A stretch of DNA of 34,893 nucleotides, from assembly GCA_025966335.1 (NCBI GenBank), contig JAICRS010000003.1, positions 1-34,893 on the forward strand, in the 5' to 3' direction. Below the pieces are notes generated by a model. That model ran no database searches. It was not told the origin of the DNA and saw nothing but the letters and a program-made list of their open reading frames with translations. Every line of letters begins with the position of its first letter. The stretch's first letter is position 1. Source of the stretch: Nocardioidaceae bacterium. Lineage in GTDB: Bacteria > Actinomycetota > Actinomycetes > Propionibacteriales > Nocardioidaceae. Below are positions 8,034 through 18,715 of the stretch, one piece after another. The position numbers were made by a program, and so were the translations under genes.

Positions 8034-8492
8034 CTACTTGCCGGTTTTCGTCATCGCGCGGCTGGCTTCGTAGCGCTCGATGTACAGGTCCGGCGGGATC
8101 TTGGCGATCACCGCGCCGATCACGTCGAGCGGCACCTGGTCGAGCCGCTTGAACCGGACACAGGACTTGCCCATGTCGAGCTTCAGGCCGCGTTCGGCGT
8201 ACTCCTCGCGGAACCAGGCCTCCTCGGGCTCGCTTGCGTAGAGGCCCATCAGGTAGATCGCCATGTGGTTCTTCTGGCTCGCCAGCGCCGCGATGCCGAG
8301 CGGCTGGCCGTTGTAGGTGTCCGGGTAGTCCTCGAGCGGGATCCCCCACCCGATCATCCCGAAGGCCATCGACTCGCGATAGCCCTCGGGCAGGTTCGCG
8401 TTGACCACGTCCCGGACGGCGCTGATGGCTTCCCGGCGATCGTCGGGCAGGCTGGCGAGGTACTCCTCGACGGAGCTGGCATCACTCTGCAT
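8034..8492 (-). CDS. DUF1801 domain-containing protein
   Basis: A 152-residue cytoplasmic protein of the DUF1801/YdhG-like fold. It opens with SVEEYLASLPDDRREAISAV, typical of the family, and has SMAFGMIGWG, HMAIYLMGLY and a C-terminal VRFKRLDQVPLDVIGAVIAKI stretch. Members are small soluble proteins of unknown biochemical role, sometimes linked to iron-sulfur assembly frataxin-like folds. It lies between helD and the atu-like operon on the same strand, but its own candidate leaderless promoter precedes it, so it is probably transcribed alone. Family call secure, function unknown. Confidence 0.8.
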   Translation of the reverse strand: MQSDASSVEEYLASLPDDRREAISAVRDVVNANLPEGYRESMAFGMIGWGIPLEDYPDTYNGQPLGIAALASQKNHMAIYLMGLYASEPEEAWFREEYAERGLKLDMGKSCVRFKRLDQVPLDVIGAVIAKIPPDLYIERYEASRAMTKTGK

Positions 8493-8504
8493 CCGGCCAG
8501 TATG
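8493..8504 (-). promoter_or_regulatory. Candidate leaderless -10 of the DUF1801 gene
   Basis: Minus-strand CATACT (8499-8504) stands exactly six bases before ATG 8492, and no Shine-Dalgarno site is present. No clear -35 was found. This is the same -10-to-start geometry as several other genes in the window. Confidence 0.4.
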
Positions 8505-8536
8505 CGTCAGCGCACTGCGGCCGCCCGACAGTTCGC

Positions 8537-9286
8537 CTATTTCTTGCGGTTCAGGAAGGCCAGCATCGCGGCCTTCGCCTCCTCGGACCCGAACAGCCGG
8601 GCGGACAGCTTGGCGAGGTCGTCGCCGTACCGGTCGATCCGGTCCACGAGCGGCTGGCCGATCAGCCGCTTGGTCTCGCGCAGGCCCTGCGGGTTGCCCT
8701 TGGCCAGCGAGGCGCAGATCTCATCCGTCTCGAGGTTGAGCAGGTCGGCCGGGACCGCGCGGGTCACCAGACCCATCTGCTCGGCGGCGCGCCCGTCGAA
8801 CACGTCACCCGTCAGGAATGTGAGCGCGGCCGCACGGTCGGTCATCCTGGGCAGCACGGACAGTGAGATCGCGGCCGGGGTGAGCCCGAGCCGGACCTCG
8901 GTGAATGCGTAGGTGGCGTGCTCGGCGGTGACCGCGATGTCGGAGGCCGCGACGATGCCGATGCCGCCGGCGCGCACACTGCCCTGCACCCGGGTGACGA
9001 CCGGCTTCGCGAAGGTGGCGATCCTGCGCTGCAGGTCGACCAGCACGTGCGCGGCCTTCTCCATCCCGTCCTCACGCGCCTCCGCCATGTCCGCCCCGGA
9101 GCAGAAGGTCGGGCCCTTCGCCCGGATCAGGACGACCTTGACGTCCTCGTCGTTCTCGGCGCGGTCCAGATTCTCGAGGAGCTCGCCGACCAGCTGCCGG
9201 GACAGCGCGTTGCGGTTGTGCTGGGAGTCAAGGACCAGGGACGCGACGTGGTCGTCGATCCGGTAGTGCACGAGTTCTTCGCTCAA
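8537..9286 (-). CDS. Enoyl-CoA hydratase/isomerase family protein (AtuE/LiuC-like)
   Basis: A 249-residue crotonase-fold protein. The first oxyanion-hole segment is FCSGADMAEA and the second is QGSVRAGGIGIVAASDIAV. The stretch TEVRLGLTPAAISLSVLPRM resembles the EVRLGL-x-PAVIS motif of methylglutaconyl-CoA and isohexenylglutaconyl-CoA hydratases. It would hydrate the carboxylated enoyl-CoA produced by the upstream biotin carboxylase. It is the last gene of the eight-gene operon, 45 bp after an acyl-CoA dehydrogenase. An AAAGGAAAC stretch upstream of ATG 9286 is a reasonable ribosome site. The exact substrate is inferred from context. Confidence 0.85.
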   Translation of the reverse strand: MSEELVHYRIDDHVASLVLDSQHNRNALSRQLVGELLENLDRAENDEDVKVVLIRAKGPTFCSGADMAEAREDGMEKAAHVLVDLQRRIATFAKPVVTRVQGSVRAGGIGIVAASDIAVTAEHATYAFTEVRLGLTPAAISLSVLPRMTDRAAALTFLTGDVFDGRAAEQMGLVTRAVPADLLNLETDEICASLAKGNPQGLRETKRLIGQPLVDRIDRYGDDLAKLSARLFGSEEAKAAMLAFLNRKK

Positions 9287-9331
9287 GAGCTGTTTCCTTT
9301 CACGGGGCCACAGCCAGGCTATTCCTGCTGC

Positions 9332-10498
9332 TCAGTAGCTCTTCGGCAGGCCCAACGTGTGCGACCCGACGAAGTTCAGGATCATCTCCCTCGACACCGG
9401 CGCGATCCGGGTCGCCCGGGCGGCGACCAGCAGGCCGGCCATGCCGTACTCGGTGGTGATCCCGTTCCCGCCGTGCACCTGCACTGCCCGGTCCGCCGCG
9501 GCGCAGGCGGCCTCCCCGGCGGCGTACTTGGCCATGTTCGCGGCCTCGCCGGCGGCCAGGTCCTCGCCGGCGTCGTAGAGGGCTGCCGCCTTCTGGGTCA
9601 TCAGCCGGGCGAGCTCGATCTCGATCTTCGACTGCGCCAGCGGGTGCGCGACGCCCTGGTGCGAGCCGATCGGCGCGCCGAACACCTCACGTCCCTTGAC
9701 GTAGTCGGTCGCCTTTTCGAGGGCGAACCGGCCGATGCCGTTGGCGAAGGCCGCGGCCATGATCCGTTCCGGGTTCAGCCCGGCGAAGAGCTGGACGAGA
9801 CCGGCGTCCTCGTCGCCGACCAGGGCGTCCGCGGGCAGCCGAACATCGTCGATGAACACCGTGAACTGCTTCTCCGGGCTGACGATCTCCATGTCGATCG
9901 GCTGGTACTCGAAGCCCTCCGCATCGGTCGGCACCACGAACAGTGCCGGCTTGAGCCTGCCGGTCCTCGCGTCCTCCATCCGGGCGACGACGAGCACGGC
10001 GCCCGCCTCGTCGACCCCGGAGATGTAGATCTTGCGGCCCTTCAGCACCCACCCGTCACCGTCGCGGCGCGCGGTGGTGGTGATGTTGTGCGAGTTCGAC
10101 CCGGCGTCCGGCTCGGTGATCGCGAACGCCATGGTCAGTGTCCCGTCGGCGATCGAGGGCAGCCACTTCCGCTTCTGCTCCGCGGTGCCGAACCGGGCGA
10201 TCACCGTGCCGCAGATCGCCGGGGACACGATCATCATCAGCAGCGGGCAGCCCTGTGCGGCGAGCTCCTCGCAGACCGCAGCGAGGTCACCGATGCCACC
10301 ACCGCCGCCGTCGTACTCCTCGGGCAGGGCGACGCCGAGGTAGCCGTGCTTGCCCATGTCGAGCCACAGGTCGGTGGTCTTCTCGCCGGCGCGCGCCTGG
10401 CGCACGAAGTACTCGCGGCCGTACCCGGCGGCGAGCTTGGCGACCTCCTTGCGCAGGCTCAGCCGCTCGTCGGTCTCGGTGAACGCGTTGTGTGTCAT
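9332..10498 (-). CDS. Acyl-CoA dehydrogenase, isovaleryl-CoA-dehydrogenase-like active site
   Basis: A 388-residue FAD acyl-CoA dehydrogenase. AFAITEPDAGSNSHN is the FAD-binding signature and VQVHGGNGITTEYG the C-terminal signature. The usual catalytic Glu of the YEGT motif is missing (the tail reads RIAPVSREM). Instead Glu244 in NPERI sits where isovaleryl- and long-chain acyl-CoA dehydrogenases place the base. That points to a beta-branched or bulky acyl-CoA substrate. The ATG overlaps the stop of the biotin carboxylase gene by four bases (ATGA), so translation is coupled. It is the second of two dehydrogenases in the operon. Confidence 0.87.
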   Translation of the reverse strand: MTHNAFTETDERLSLRKEVAKLAAGYGREYFVRQARAGEKTTDLWLDMGKHGYLGVALPEEYDGGGGGIGDLAAVCEELAAQGCPLLMMIVSPAICGTVIARFGTAEQKRKWLPSIADGTLTMAFAITEPDAGSNSHNITTTARRDGDGWVLKGRKIYISGVDEAGAVLVVARMEDARTGRLKPALFVVPTDAEGFEYQPIDMEIVSPEKQFTVFIDDVRLPADALVGDEDAGLVQLFAGLNPERIMAAAFANGIGRFALEKATDYVKGREVFGAPIGSHQGVAHPLAQSKIEIELARLMTQKAAALYDAGEDLAAGEAANMAKYAAGEAACAAADRAVQVHGGNGITTEYGMAGLLVAARATRIAPVSREMILNFVGSHTLGLPKSY

Positions 10499-12570
10499 GG
10501 GTTTTCTCCTTCGGGAGCGGCGGACTCGGGGGCGTGTACGACGGCGAGTACGGCGCCGGATGCGACCTGCTCGCCCACGGCGACCGGGATCTTGGCGACC
10601 ACCCCGTCGTGGGGCGCGACCACGGTGTGCTGCATCTTCATCGCCTCGAGCACCAGCACGGGCTGGCCGGCCGAGACGGTGTCGTTGTGGGCGACGTCGA
10701 CCCGGACCACGGTCCCCGGCATCGGCGCCAGGAGCGAGCCGGTCGCCACCTGGTCGGCAGGGTCGACGAACCGCGACAACCGGCGAAGGGCGACGTGACC
10801 GAGTGAGGACTCCACGTCGACACGGTCACCGTCCACGAACACCTCGAAGCTCCGTCTCACCCCCGACTTGTCAGACGGGTGAGCGGCTAGGGCCACCTCG
10901 GCGTCTGACAACTCGGTGAGGGTGACGCGGTCGGGACCGGCGTCGACCACGTGCACGTCGTCGCGGGTCGCGGACCGGTAGCCGGTGCGGCCGCCGTACC
11001 ACTCCACCGTCACCTCTTCGGAACTGGTGACTTCGGAGCGGGCGGCGAACCGGGTCCGCTGCGGTTGGGACGGCACGTTGCGCCAGGCGACCGGGATCCG
11101 CCGCTGCTCCTCCCGTGCGGTGAGGTCCCGTTCGGCGAGGGCGACCGCGGCGGCGAGGGCGCTCAGCTCGACGGCCGTCTCCGCGGCGTTCGGTGTCGCC
11201 AGTCGGGCCAAGTCGTGGCGGGCGAAGAAGTCGGTGCTGACCTCGCCCGCGGCGAACGCGTCGTGACGGAGCACGTTGACCAACAGGTCGCGGTTGGTCC
11301 GGACGCCATGGATCCTCGCCCTCGACAGCGCACCGGCGAGCCGACGTACGGCCTGATCACGCGTCGGCGCCCACGCGACCACCTTGGCCAGCATCGCGTC
11401 GTAGTGGGTGCCCACCTCGTCCCCCGAGACGAACCCGGAGTCCAGGCGGATGCCGTAACCGCTGGGGTTGCTGAACTCGGCGGCCACGTCGGGGATCTCG
11501 AAACGGGTCAGGGTCCCGCTCTGCGGTTGCCAGTCGGCGGCGGGGTCCTCGGCGTACAGGCGAACCTCGACGGCATGCCCGTCCGGCCAGGGCGACTCGC
11601 CGCGCGGCCCGGACGGGATGATCTCGCGCAGCGAGCGCCCCTCGGCGACCGCGATCTGCGCGGCAACCAGGTCGACCCCGGTGACACACTCGGTGATCGG
11701 GTGCTCGACCTGCAGCCGGGTGTTCATCTCCAGGAACCAGAACCTCTCCGTCTCCGGCTCGTAGAGGAACTCGACGGTTCCCGCGCCGAGGTAGTGCGCC
11801 GACGCCGCGACCAGCGAAGCGGTCCGGAACATCGCCTTGCGGGTGTCGTCGGAGATGCCGGGTGCCGGAGTTTCCTCGACGACCTTCTGGTGGCGGCGCT
11901 GGATCGAGCAGTCACGCTCACCGAGCGCGCAGGTGTTGCCCTCGACGTCGACGAGGACCTGGACCTCGATGTGCCGGCCGCGTTCGACGTACGGCTCGCA
12001 GAACACCGTCGAGTCACCGAACGCGGAGGCAGCCTCGCTGGTGGCGAGCTCTACCTGGGCGGCTACATCGGCAAGGTTCCGGACCACGCGCATACCGCGT
12101 CCGCCACCACCGGCCGACGCCTTCACCAGCACCGGCAGGTCGTCCGCGGTGATCTCACCAGGCGCGAGCTCGGCGAGCACCGGGACACCGACCTCGGCGA
12201 CCAGCTTCTTCGCCTCGATCTTGGAGCCCATCTGCTCGACGGACTCCGGCGGCGGGCCGACCCAGGTCAGCCCGGCGTCGAGCACCTGGCGGGCGAAGTC
12301 GGCGCTCTCGGACAGGAAGCCGTACCCGGGATGGATGGCGTCGGCCCCGGCTGCCCTGGCCGCTGCGACGATCAGGTCGCCGCGCAGATAGGTATCGGCG
12401 GGAGCGCTTCCGAGAAGGGCGACCGCGACGTCGGCCTCGGCCACGAACGGCAGCCCGGCGTCGGCGTCGGAGAACACCGCGACGGTCTCGATTCCAAGAT
12501 CGCGACAGGTGCGGAAGACCCGGCGGGCGATCTCCCCGCGGTTGGCGACCAGGAGACGGTTGATGGTCAT
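10495..12570 (-). CDS. Acyl-CoA carboxylase alpha subunit (biotin carboxylase plus biotin carboxyl carrier)
   Basis: The ORF track extends to 12915, but ATG 12570 (MTINRLLVANRGEIARRV) is the family start. The 691-residue protein has an N-terminal biotin carboxylase fold, an ATP-grasp glycine loop KASAGGGGRGM, a conserved FLEMNTRLQVEHPITE, a linker/BT region and a C-terminal carrier domain with the biotinylated Lys645 in LEAMKMQHT. It carboxylates biotin with ATP and bicarbonate for the beta subunit encoded just upstream, 5 bp away. Residues about 552-569 (LSDAEVALAAHPSDKS) are encoded by a 52-bp palindromic repeat inserted in frame ahead of the carrier domain. By context it is the AtuF/LiuD-type (geranyl- or methylcrotonyl-CoA) subunit; propionyl/acetyl-CoA remains possible. 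Confidence 0.88.
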   Translation of the reverse strand: MTINRLLVANRGEIARRVFRTCRDLGIETVAVFSDADAGLPFVAEADVAVALLGSAPADTYLRGDLIVAAARAAGADAIHPGYGFLSESADFARQVLDAGLTWVGPPPESVEQMGSKIEAKKLVAEVGVPVLAELAPGEITADDLPVLVKASAGGGGRGMRVVRNLADVAAQVELATSEAASAFGDSTVFCEPYVERGRHIEVQVLVDVEGNTCALGERDCSIQRRHQKVVEETPAPGISDDTRKAMFRTASLVAASAHYLGAGTVEFLYEPETERFWFLEMNTRLQVEHPITECVTGVDLVAAQIAVAEGRSLREIIPSGPRGESPWPDGHAVEVRLYAEDPAADWQPQSGTLTRFEIPDVAAEFSNPSGYGIRLDSGFVSGDEVGTHYDAMLAKVVAWAPTRDQAVRRLAGALSRARIHGVRTNRDLLVNVLRHDAFAAGEVSTDFFARHDLARLATPNAAETAVELSALAAAVALAERDLTAREEQRRIPVAWRNVPSQPQRTRFAARSEVTSSEEVTVEWYGGRTGYRSATRDDVHVVDAGPDRVTLTELSDAEVALAAHPSDKSGVRRSFEVFVDGDRVDVESSLGHVALRRLSRFVDPADQVATGSLLAPMPGTVVRVDVAHNDTVSAGQPVLVLEAMKMQHTVVAPHDGVVAKIPVAVGEQVASGAVLAVVHAPESAAPEGENP
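10865..10916. repeat. 52-bp palindromic dispersed repeat, copy B, inside a coding sequence
   Basis: GACTTGTCAGAC at one end and GTCTGACAACTCGG at the other, with perfect arms TTGTCAGAC and GTCTGACAA. Length and outer ends are identical to the element at 159-210; the centre is diverged and fits better when one copy is reversed (GTGAGCGGCTAGGGC against GTGACCGCTATGGC). It lies within the biotin carboxylase gene and is translated as part of the protein, in the linker between the BT region and the biotin carrier domain. Confidence 0.7.
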
Positions 12571-12575
12571 CGCGC

Positions 12576-14272
<1,697 letters not shown>

Positions 14273-14276
<4 letters not shown>

Positions 14277-15415
14277 GCGGTGTATCCCAGCAGCCGGGCG
14301 GTCAGGTCGTTGAGCACCTCGGTGGCTCCTCCTCCGATTCCGAGGACCCGGGCGTCGCGGTAGTGCCGCTCCACCTCGATCCCGTGCATGTAGCCGGTCC
14401 CACCGTGCAGCTGTACGGCCTGGTCGACCACGAACGAGCAGGCCTCGACCGCGGTGGCCTTCGCCATCAGGGCCTCGGCCAACGGGTTCTCACCGGCAAC
14501 GAAGCGCCGGGCCACCTCGTGGGTGTAGGTCCGGGCGACGTCGACGCGGCGATGCATCTCGACGAGCTTGTGCCGGACGACCTGGCGCGAGATCAGCGGC
14601 CGACCGAACGTCTCCCGGCTCTTCGCGTGCTCGACTGTCAGCGCCAGCGCGCGGGCGGCGATGCCGTAACCGTGCGCGGCAAGAGCGAGCCGTTCGGTGA
14701 CGAACTGCTGCGCGATCATCGCGAAGCCGCCGTTCTCCTCACCGACCAGGTTCGCCGCCGCCACCCGACAGTCCACGAACGCCAGCTCGGCGGTGTCCGA
14801 GCAGTGCCAGCCCATCTTCGCCAGGGACCGGGTCACCTCGAAGCCGGGCGTCCCCTTCTCGATCACGAGCAGGCTGATCCCGCCGTGCCCCGGCCCGCCG
14901 GTGCGCACAGCCGTGGTGACGAAGTCCGCCCTGACGCCCGAGGTGATGAAGGTCTTCGCGCCGTTGACCAGGTAGTGGTCGCCGTCGCGTACGGCGGACG
15001 TGGTCAGTCCGGCCACGTCGGAACCACCGCCTGGTTCGGTCACGGCCAGCGCGCCGATCAGCTCGCCGGCAAGCGTCGGCCGGACGAACCGGTCGGCCAG
15101 GTCAAGGTTGCCGGAGGCGATGATGTGCGGCAGCGCGATGCCGGAGGTGAACAGTGCGGCCAGCAGCCCTGACGACGCACCGGCTTCGGCCATCGACTCG
15201 GTGACCACCAGCGCATCGAGGAAGTCACCACCACTCCCGCCGAGCTCCACCGGGACACCGACTCCCAGGAAGCCCTGCTTGGCTGCGGCCAGGTGCAGCG
15301 ACCGCGGCACCTCACCGACGTCCTCCCACTCCTGCAGGTGCGGCGCCACCTGTCGTTCCACGAACGCCCGGGCACTCTCGCGCAGGGCGACGCGTTCCTC
15401 GGTCCAGATGCTCAC
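14273..15415 (-). CDS. Acyl-CoA dehydrogenase, isovaleryl-CoA-dehydrogenase-like
   Basis: The ORF track starts at 15457, but GTG 15415 (then [13 protein letters not shown]) overlaps the AtuA-family stop as GTGA and gives a normal family N-terminus. The 380-residue protein carries [14 protein letters not shown] (FAD loop), AKTFITSG and [23 protein letters not shown]. The YEGT glutamate is replaced (GIGGGATEV), while Glu241 in VTERLALAA is at the isovaleryl/long-chain dehydrogenase base position. It likely oxidises a beta-branched acyl-CoA such as citronellyl-CoA (AtuD-like), the step that creates the carboxylase substrate. Confidence 0.87.
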
Positions 15416-17178
15416 AGCAGGTGCTCCGTGATGCTCACGTGGCGGGAACGCAGCCACTCGCCGAGCGCCTTGGCCTGCGGGTCGAACCGGCTCGACGCCG
15501 CGACGCCGTCGCCGAGCAACCCACGGATGAGCACGTTGACCGCACCCAGGTTCGGGAGCGGGTACACCTCGACCTCGAGGTCGGCCGCCTCCGGGACCAG
15601 CTCCTTGATCCGCTCGGGCGTGATCAGTTTCGTCAACCAGGCAACGCGTTCCGCCGCGTTACTGCTCCGGTCGACCCACAGCCCGATGTTCGCGTCGCCG
15701 CCCTTGTCGCCGCTGCGGGCGTGGACGAACGTCCCCAACGGGAGGCGCCGGGTGACCCGGTCCTGCGGAGCGCCGGCCGCGACCTCGGCGTTGCGTTGCG
15801 TTGACGATGGCGCTGACGACTCCGGGCCGCGCGTCACCGGCTCCCCGGCCTGGTGGCGGCTCGTCCGTGGCGGCGCCGGGACCAGCTCCGCGGTGCCGTC
15901 GTGGTGGACGACCTGCTCGGCGACGGCTGTGCGGTCGACGTACGCAGGACGGTAGACGCCGTACGGAGCGGCCGGTGCGGGTGGTCCGCTGAGCGTGAAG
16001 CCGGGGTAGGAAGCCAGCCCGAGCTCGACCGCCGCCGCGGTGAACGCCCGGCCGACGACGTTGGGGTTCTGGTCCTTGACGGTGACCCGGAGCCGGGAGC
16101 TGGCCGCCTCCTCGGTGTCGGCGTCCTCACGGTCGGTGCGCGCCAGCACCCACTCGATCGAGGCCGGTGAAGTCTTGGCCAGCCGGGCCTCGAGCTGTGC
16201 CCGCACCCACTCGGCCTTCGCGTCGATCTCCAACCCGGTGAGGATGAGCTCGATCGTGTTGCGGAAGCCGCCGAGCTCGTTGACGCAGACCTTCAGCTGC
16301 TCGGGTGGCTCCTGCCCGGTCACGCCGGAGATGCGAACCCGGTCCGCACCGTCGTCGGCGAGGTCGATCGAGTCCAGGTGCACGGACACGTCCGGGCCGA
16401 GGTAGAGCTGTGACTGCACCTCGTACACGAGCTGGGCGGTGACCGTGTCGACGGTGACCGCGCCGCCCGTGCCCGGGTGCTTGGTGATCACCGAGCTGCC
16501 GTCCGCTGAGATCTCGGCGATCGGGAACCCGATCGGTGTGGCGTCGGGCCGCATCGCCCGGAAGCCGGAGAAGTTGCCGCCGCAGGCCTGCGGCCCGCAC
16601 TCGAGGACGTGTCCCGCGACCACGGCACCGGCCAGCGCGTCGTACTCGGTGCTCTCCCAGCCGAAGTGCGCGACCGCCGGCCCCACCACGACCGAGGCGT
16701 CCGTGACGCGGCCGGTGACCACGATGTCCGCGCCACGTCGGAGCGCCGCGGCGATGCCGAAGGCACCGAGGTAGGCGTTGGCGGTCAGCGGCTTGCCGAA
16801 GCCGAGCTGGTCGGCGCGGTCGGTCAGGTCGTCACCCTGCACATGCGCCACCTGTGGGGACAACCCGAGTCCGCTCGCCACCTCGCGCAGCTTCTCGGCG
16901 AGCCCGGCCGGGTTCAGCCCCCCGGCGTTGGCGACGATCGTGACGCCGCGTTCGAGTGCCAGGCCCATGCACTCCTCGGCTTGCTTGAGAAAGGTGCGCG
17001 CGTAGCCGAGCGACGGGTCCTTCATCCGGTCCCGACCGAGGATCAGCATGGTGAGCTCGGCGAGGTAGTCACCGGTGAGCACGTCCAGCTCGCCGCCCTC
17101 CAGCATCTCGCGCATCGCCGAGAGCCGGTCGCCGTAGAAGCCGCTGCAGTTGCCGACCCGAAGGATCTGTGCGGTCAT
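15412..17178 (-). CDS. atuA: AtuA family protein (acyclic terpene utilisation, DUF1446)
   Basis: The true start is ATG 17178 (MTAQILRVGNCSGFYGDRLSAM), not the longer ORF. It overlaps the upstream gene by four bases. The 588-residue protein has the DUF1446 domain (about 1-450): GNCSGFYGDR, IVANAGGLNP, VTGRVTDASVVVGPA and an ECGPQACGGNFSGF segment. The C-terminal AtuA-like ferredoxin-fold domain (about 480-588) contains HARSGDKGGDANIGLW. AtuA is needed for growth on citronellol and geraniol in Pseudomonas, but its reaction is not established. A Ser/Pro/Gly-rich linker joins the two domains. The family call is strong; the reaction is unknown. Confidence 0.87.
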   Translation of the reverse strand: MTAQILRVGNCSGFYGDRLSAMREMLEGGELDVLTGDYLAELTMLILGRDRMKDPSLGYARTFLKQAEECMGLALERGVTIVANAGGLNPAGLAEKLREVASGLGLSPQVAHVQGDDLTDRADQLGFGKPLTANAYLGAFGIAAALRRGADIVVTGRVTDASVVVGPAVAHFGWESTEYDALAGAVVAGHVLECGPQACGGNFSGFRAMRPDATPIGFPIAEISADGSSVITKHPGTGGAVTVDTVTAQLVYEVQSQLYLGPDVSVHLDSIDLADDGADRVRISGVTGQEPPEQLKVCVNELGGFRNTIELILTGLEIDAKAEWVRAQLEARLAKTSPASIEWVLARTDREDADTEEAASSRLRVTVKDQNPNVVGRAFTAAAVELGLASYPGFTLSGPPAPAAPYGVYRPAYVDRTAVAEQVVHHDGTAELVPAPPRTSRHQAGEPVTRGPESSAPSSTQRNAEVAAGAPQDRVTRRLPLGTFVHARSGDKGGDANIGLWVDRSSNAAERVAWLTKLITPERIKELVPEAADLEVEVYPLPNLGAVNVLIRGLLGDGVAASSRFDPQAKALGEWLRSRHVSITEHLL

Positions 17179-18005
17179 CGGTCCTCCGCCCCGATCGCCT
17201 GCGCCGATGTCGGCGCGCGGCCGGTGCCCGCCGGACCGGCGAACGCCTGGGCGATGTCCAGCCAGGTCTCCGCGTCCGCGCCGTCGGCGCCCAGGTCGAG
17301 GTCGGCGCGGTTGCGGCGTTGGGTCACCAGCAGGCAGAAGTCGTACGCCGACCCGTCCACCCGTTGCGGGGCGTCCTCCGGCCCGAAGCTCCACGTCTCG
17401 CCGCCCGGCGCGGTGAGCTCGACCCGGAACTCCTCGGTCGGCGGGGTCAGCCCGTGCACGCCGAACGCGAAGTTGCGGGTCCGCACCCCCAGATGCACGA
17501 GATGCCGGATCCGGTCGCTCGGTGCATGCGGCACACCGAGCGCATCAGCGACATCGAGCCCGTGCGCCCAGGTCTCCATGTAGCGCGCGGTAGCCATCGA
17601 CGTCGCGCTCATCGGTGGCCCGAACCACGGGATCTTGTCGTCCGAGGGATGAGCGGCGAGCGTTTCGACCAGCAGCGCCCGGGCCCGGCGCCAGCGGACG
17701 AGGAGGTCGTCCGGCGCCAAGGCTGCGCCGCGCGAGGCTTCTGCGTCGACGAAACCGGTCGGGTCCTCGATCGCGATCAGGACCACGTCATCCCAGGCGC
17801 GCTTGTCGGTCGCCGCGATGACCGCGACCTCGTCGGTCCACGCCAGGTGCGCGATCTGGTGGGCGATGTCCCAGCCGGGGGCGGGCGTGGCGGCGCGCCA
17901 CTGCTCCGGGTCGAGCGGGGCGACCATGGACTCGAGCACGTCGCCCTCCGCGGTCAGGTCTGCCAGCACGCCGGCCAGCCGCTGGTCGCGTTGTGTCTGC
18001 GTCAT
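17175..18005 (-). CDS. TIGR03084 family protein (mycothiol-dependent maleylpyruvate isomerase-like, DinB fold)
   Basis: A 276-residue protein of the DinB/MDMPI fold, the TIGR03084 family known from high-GC Gram-positives. The N-terminal four-helix domain has PAPGWDIAHQIAHLAWTDE, in which the histidines are likely metal ligands, and MATARYMETWAHGLDVADAL, with an HGLD motif typical of mycothiol-linked MDMPI domains. The C-terminal part (about 180-276) carries a partner domain ending near the LVTQRRNRADLDL segment. Its start (ATG 18005) overlaps the TetR stop and its stop overlaps atuA, both by ATGA. Close coupling to atuA suggests a linked step, perhaps mycothiol or metal dependent. Reaction unknown. 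Confidence 0.8.
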   Translation of the reverse strand: MTQTQRDQRLAGVLADLTAEGDVLESMVAPLDPEQWRAATPAPGWDIAHQIAHLAWTDEVAVIAATDKRAWDDVVLIAIEDPTGFVDAEASRGAALAPDDLLVRWRRARALLVETLAAHPSDDKIPWFGPPMSATSMATARYMETWAHGLDVADALGVPHAPSDRIRHLVHLGVRTRNFAFGVHGLTPPTEEFRVELTAPGGETWSFGPEDAPQRVDGSAYDFCLLVTQRRNRADLDLGADGADAETWLDIAQAFAGPAGTGRAPTSAQAIGAEDR

Positions 18006-18676
18006 CGCTTGTCCTTCGAGGGCGGCTCGTCCGCGAGCCGGGCGTCGAGGGTGCGCGCCCACTCATCCAGGATCCGCTTCCGACGGGCGGCGTCGTCGCC
18101 GATCGTGTTCGCCAGTCCGAGTCCGCGGACCAGGTCGAGCGTGGCCTGCACCAGCTCGCGCACCCCCGGCCGCTTCTCGTCGACGCCGAGCAGCTCGACC
18201 GTGTGCCGGTGGATGTCGCGGCCGATGCGTTGCTCGAGCGGCCCGACCGCCTGGTGGAGCGTGCGGTCCGTGCGGGCGGCCACCCAGAGTTCCAGCGCGG
18301 CGGTGAACACCGGGCTGGTGAAGTGGTCGGCGAGCATCTCGAGCACGGCCCGGGTCCGCCGGCGTCCCGACGGCAGCTCCCGCGCGGCCGCCGCGAGATC
18401 GGCCCCGCGTACCTCGGTCACGTGGGCCACGGCGGCCAGGACCAGGTCGTTCTTGGTCGGGAAGTGGTGCAGCTGCGCACCGCGCGAGACACCGGCCCGC
18501 TTCGAGACCAGCGTCGTCGACGTACCGCTCCAGCCGCGTTCGACCAGGCAGTCCACGGTCGCCTCGAGCAGCCGCTGCCGCATGGCGCGGGTGCGCTCCT
18601 CCTGCGGAACCCGCGCCGCCGCCGGGGCCGCCGCCGGTGCCGCCGCCGGTGCCGGTGCCGTGGTCATGCTCCGCAT
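18002..18676 (-). CDS. TetR family transcriptional regulator, first gene of the atu-like operon
   Basis: A 224-residue TetR regulator. After an Ala/Pro low-complexity start (about 5-22) the helix-turn-helix reads RTRAMRQRLLEATVDCLVERGW through STTLVSKRAGVSRGAQLHHFPTKNDL. The rest is a helical ligand-binding domain, probably for an acyl-CoA of the pathway. Being the first gene and overlapping the second by four bases, it should repress its own operon. ATG 18676 has GGGAGGGGAGG just upstream; ATG 18667 is an alternative start. Candidate AACAAA/TTTGTT arms flank the leader, but no clear operator could be proved, and a repeat element begins 39 bp upstream. Confidence 0.87.
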   Translation of the reverse strand: MRSMTTAPAPAAAPAAAPAAARVPQEERTRAMRQRLLEATVDCLVERGWSGTSTTLVSKRAGVSRGAQLHHFPTKNDLVLAAVAHVTEVRGADLAAAARELPSGRRRTRAVLEMLADHFTSPVFTAALELWVAARTDRTLHQAVGPLEQRIGRDIHRHTVELLGVDEKRPGVRELVQATLDLVRGLGLANTIGDDAARRKRILDEWARTLDARLADEPPSKDKR

Positions 18677-18715
18677 CCTCCCCTCCCACTAACAAACAGT
18701 CAAGCCTGCCTTTTT

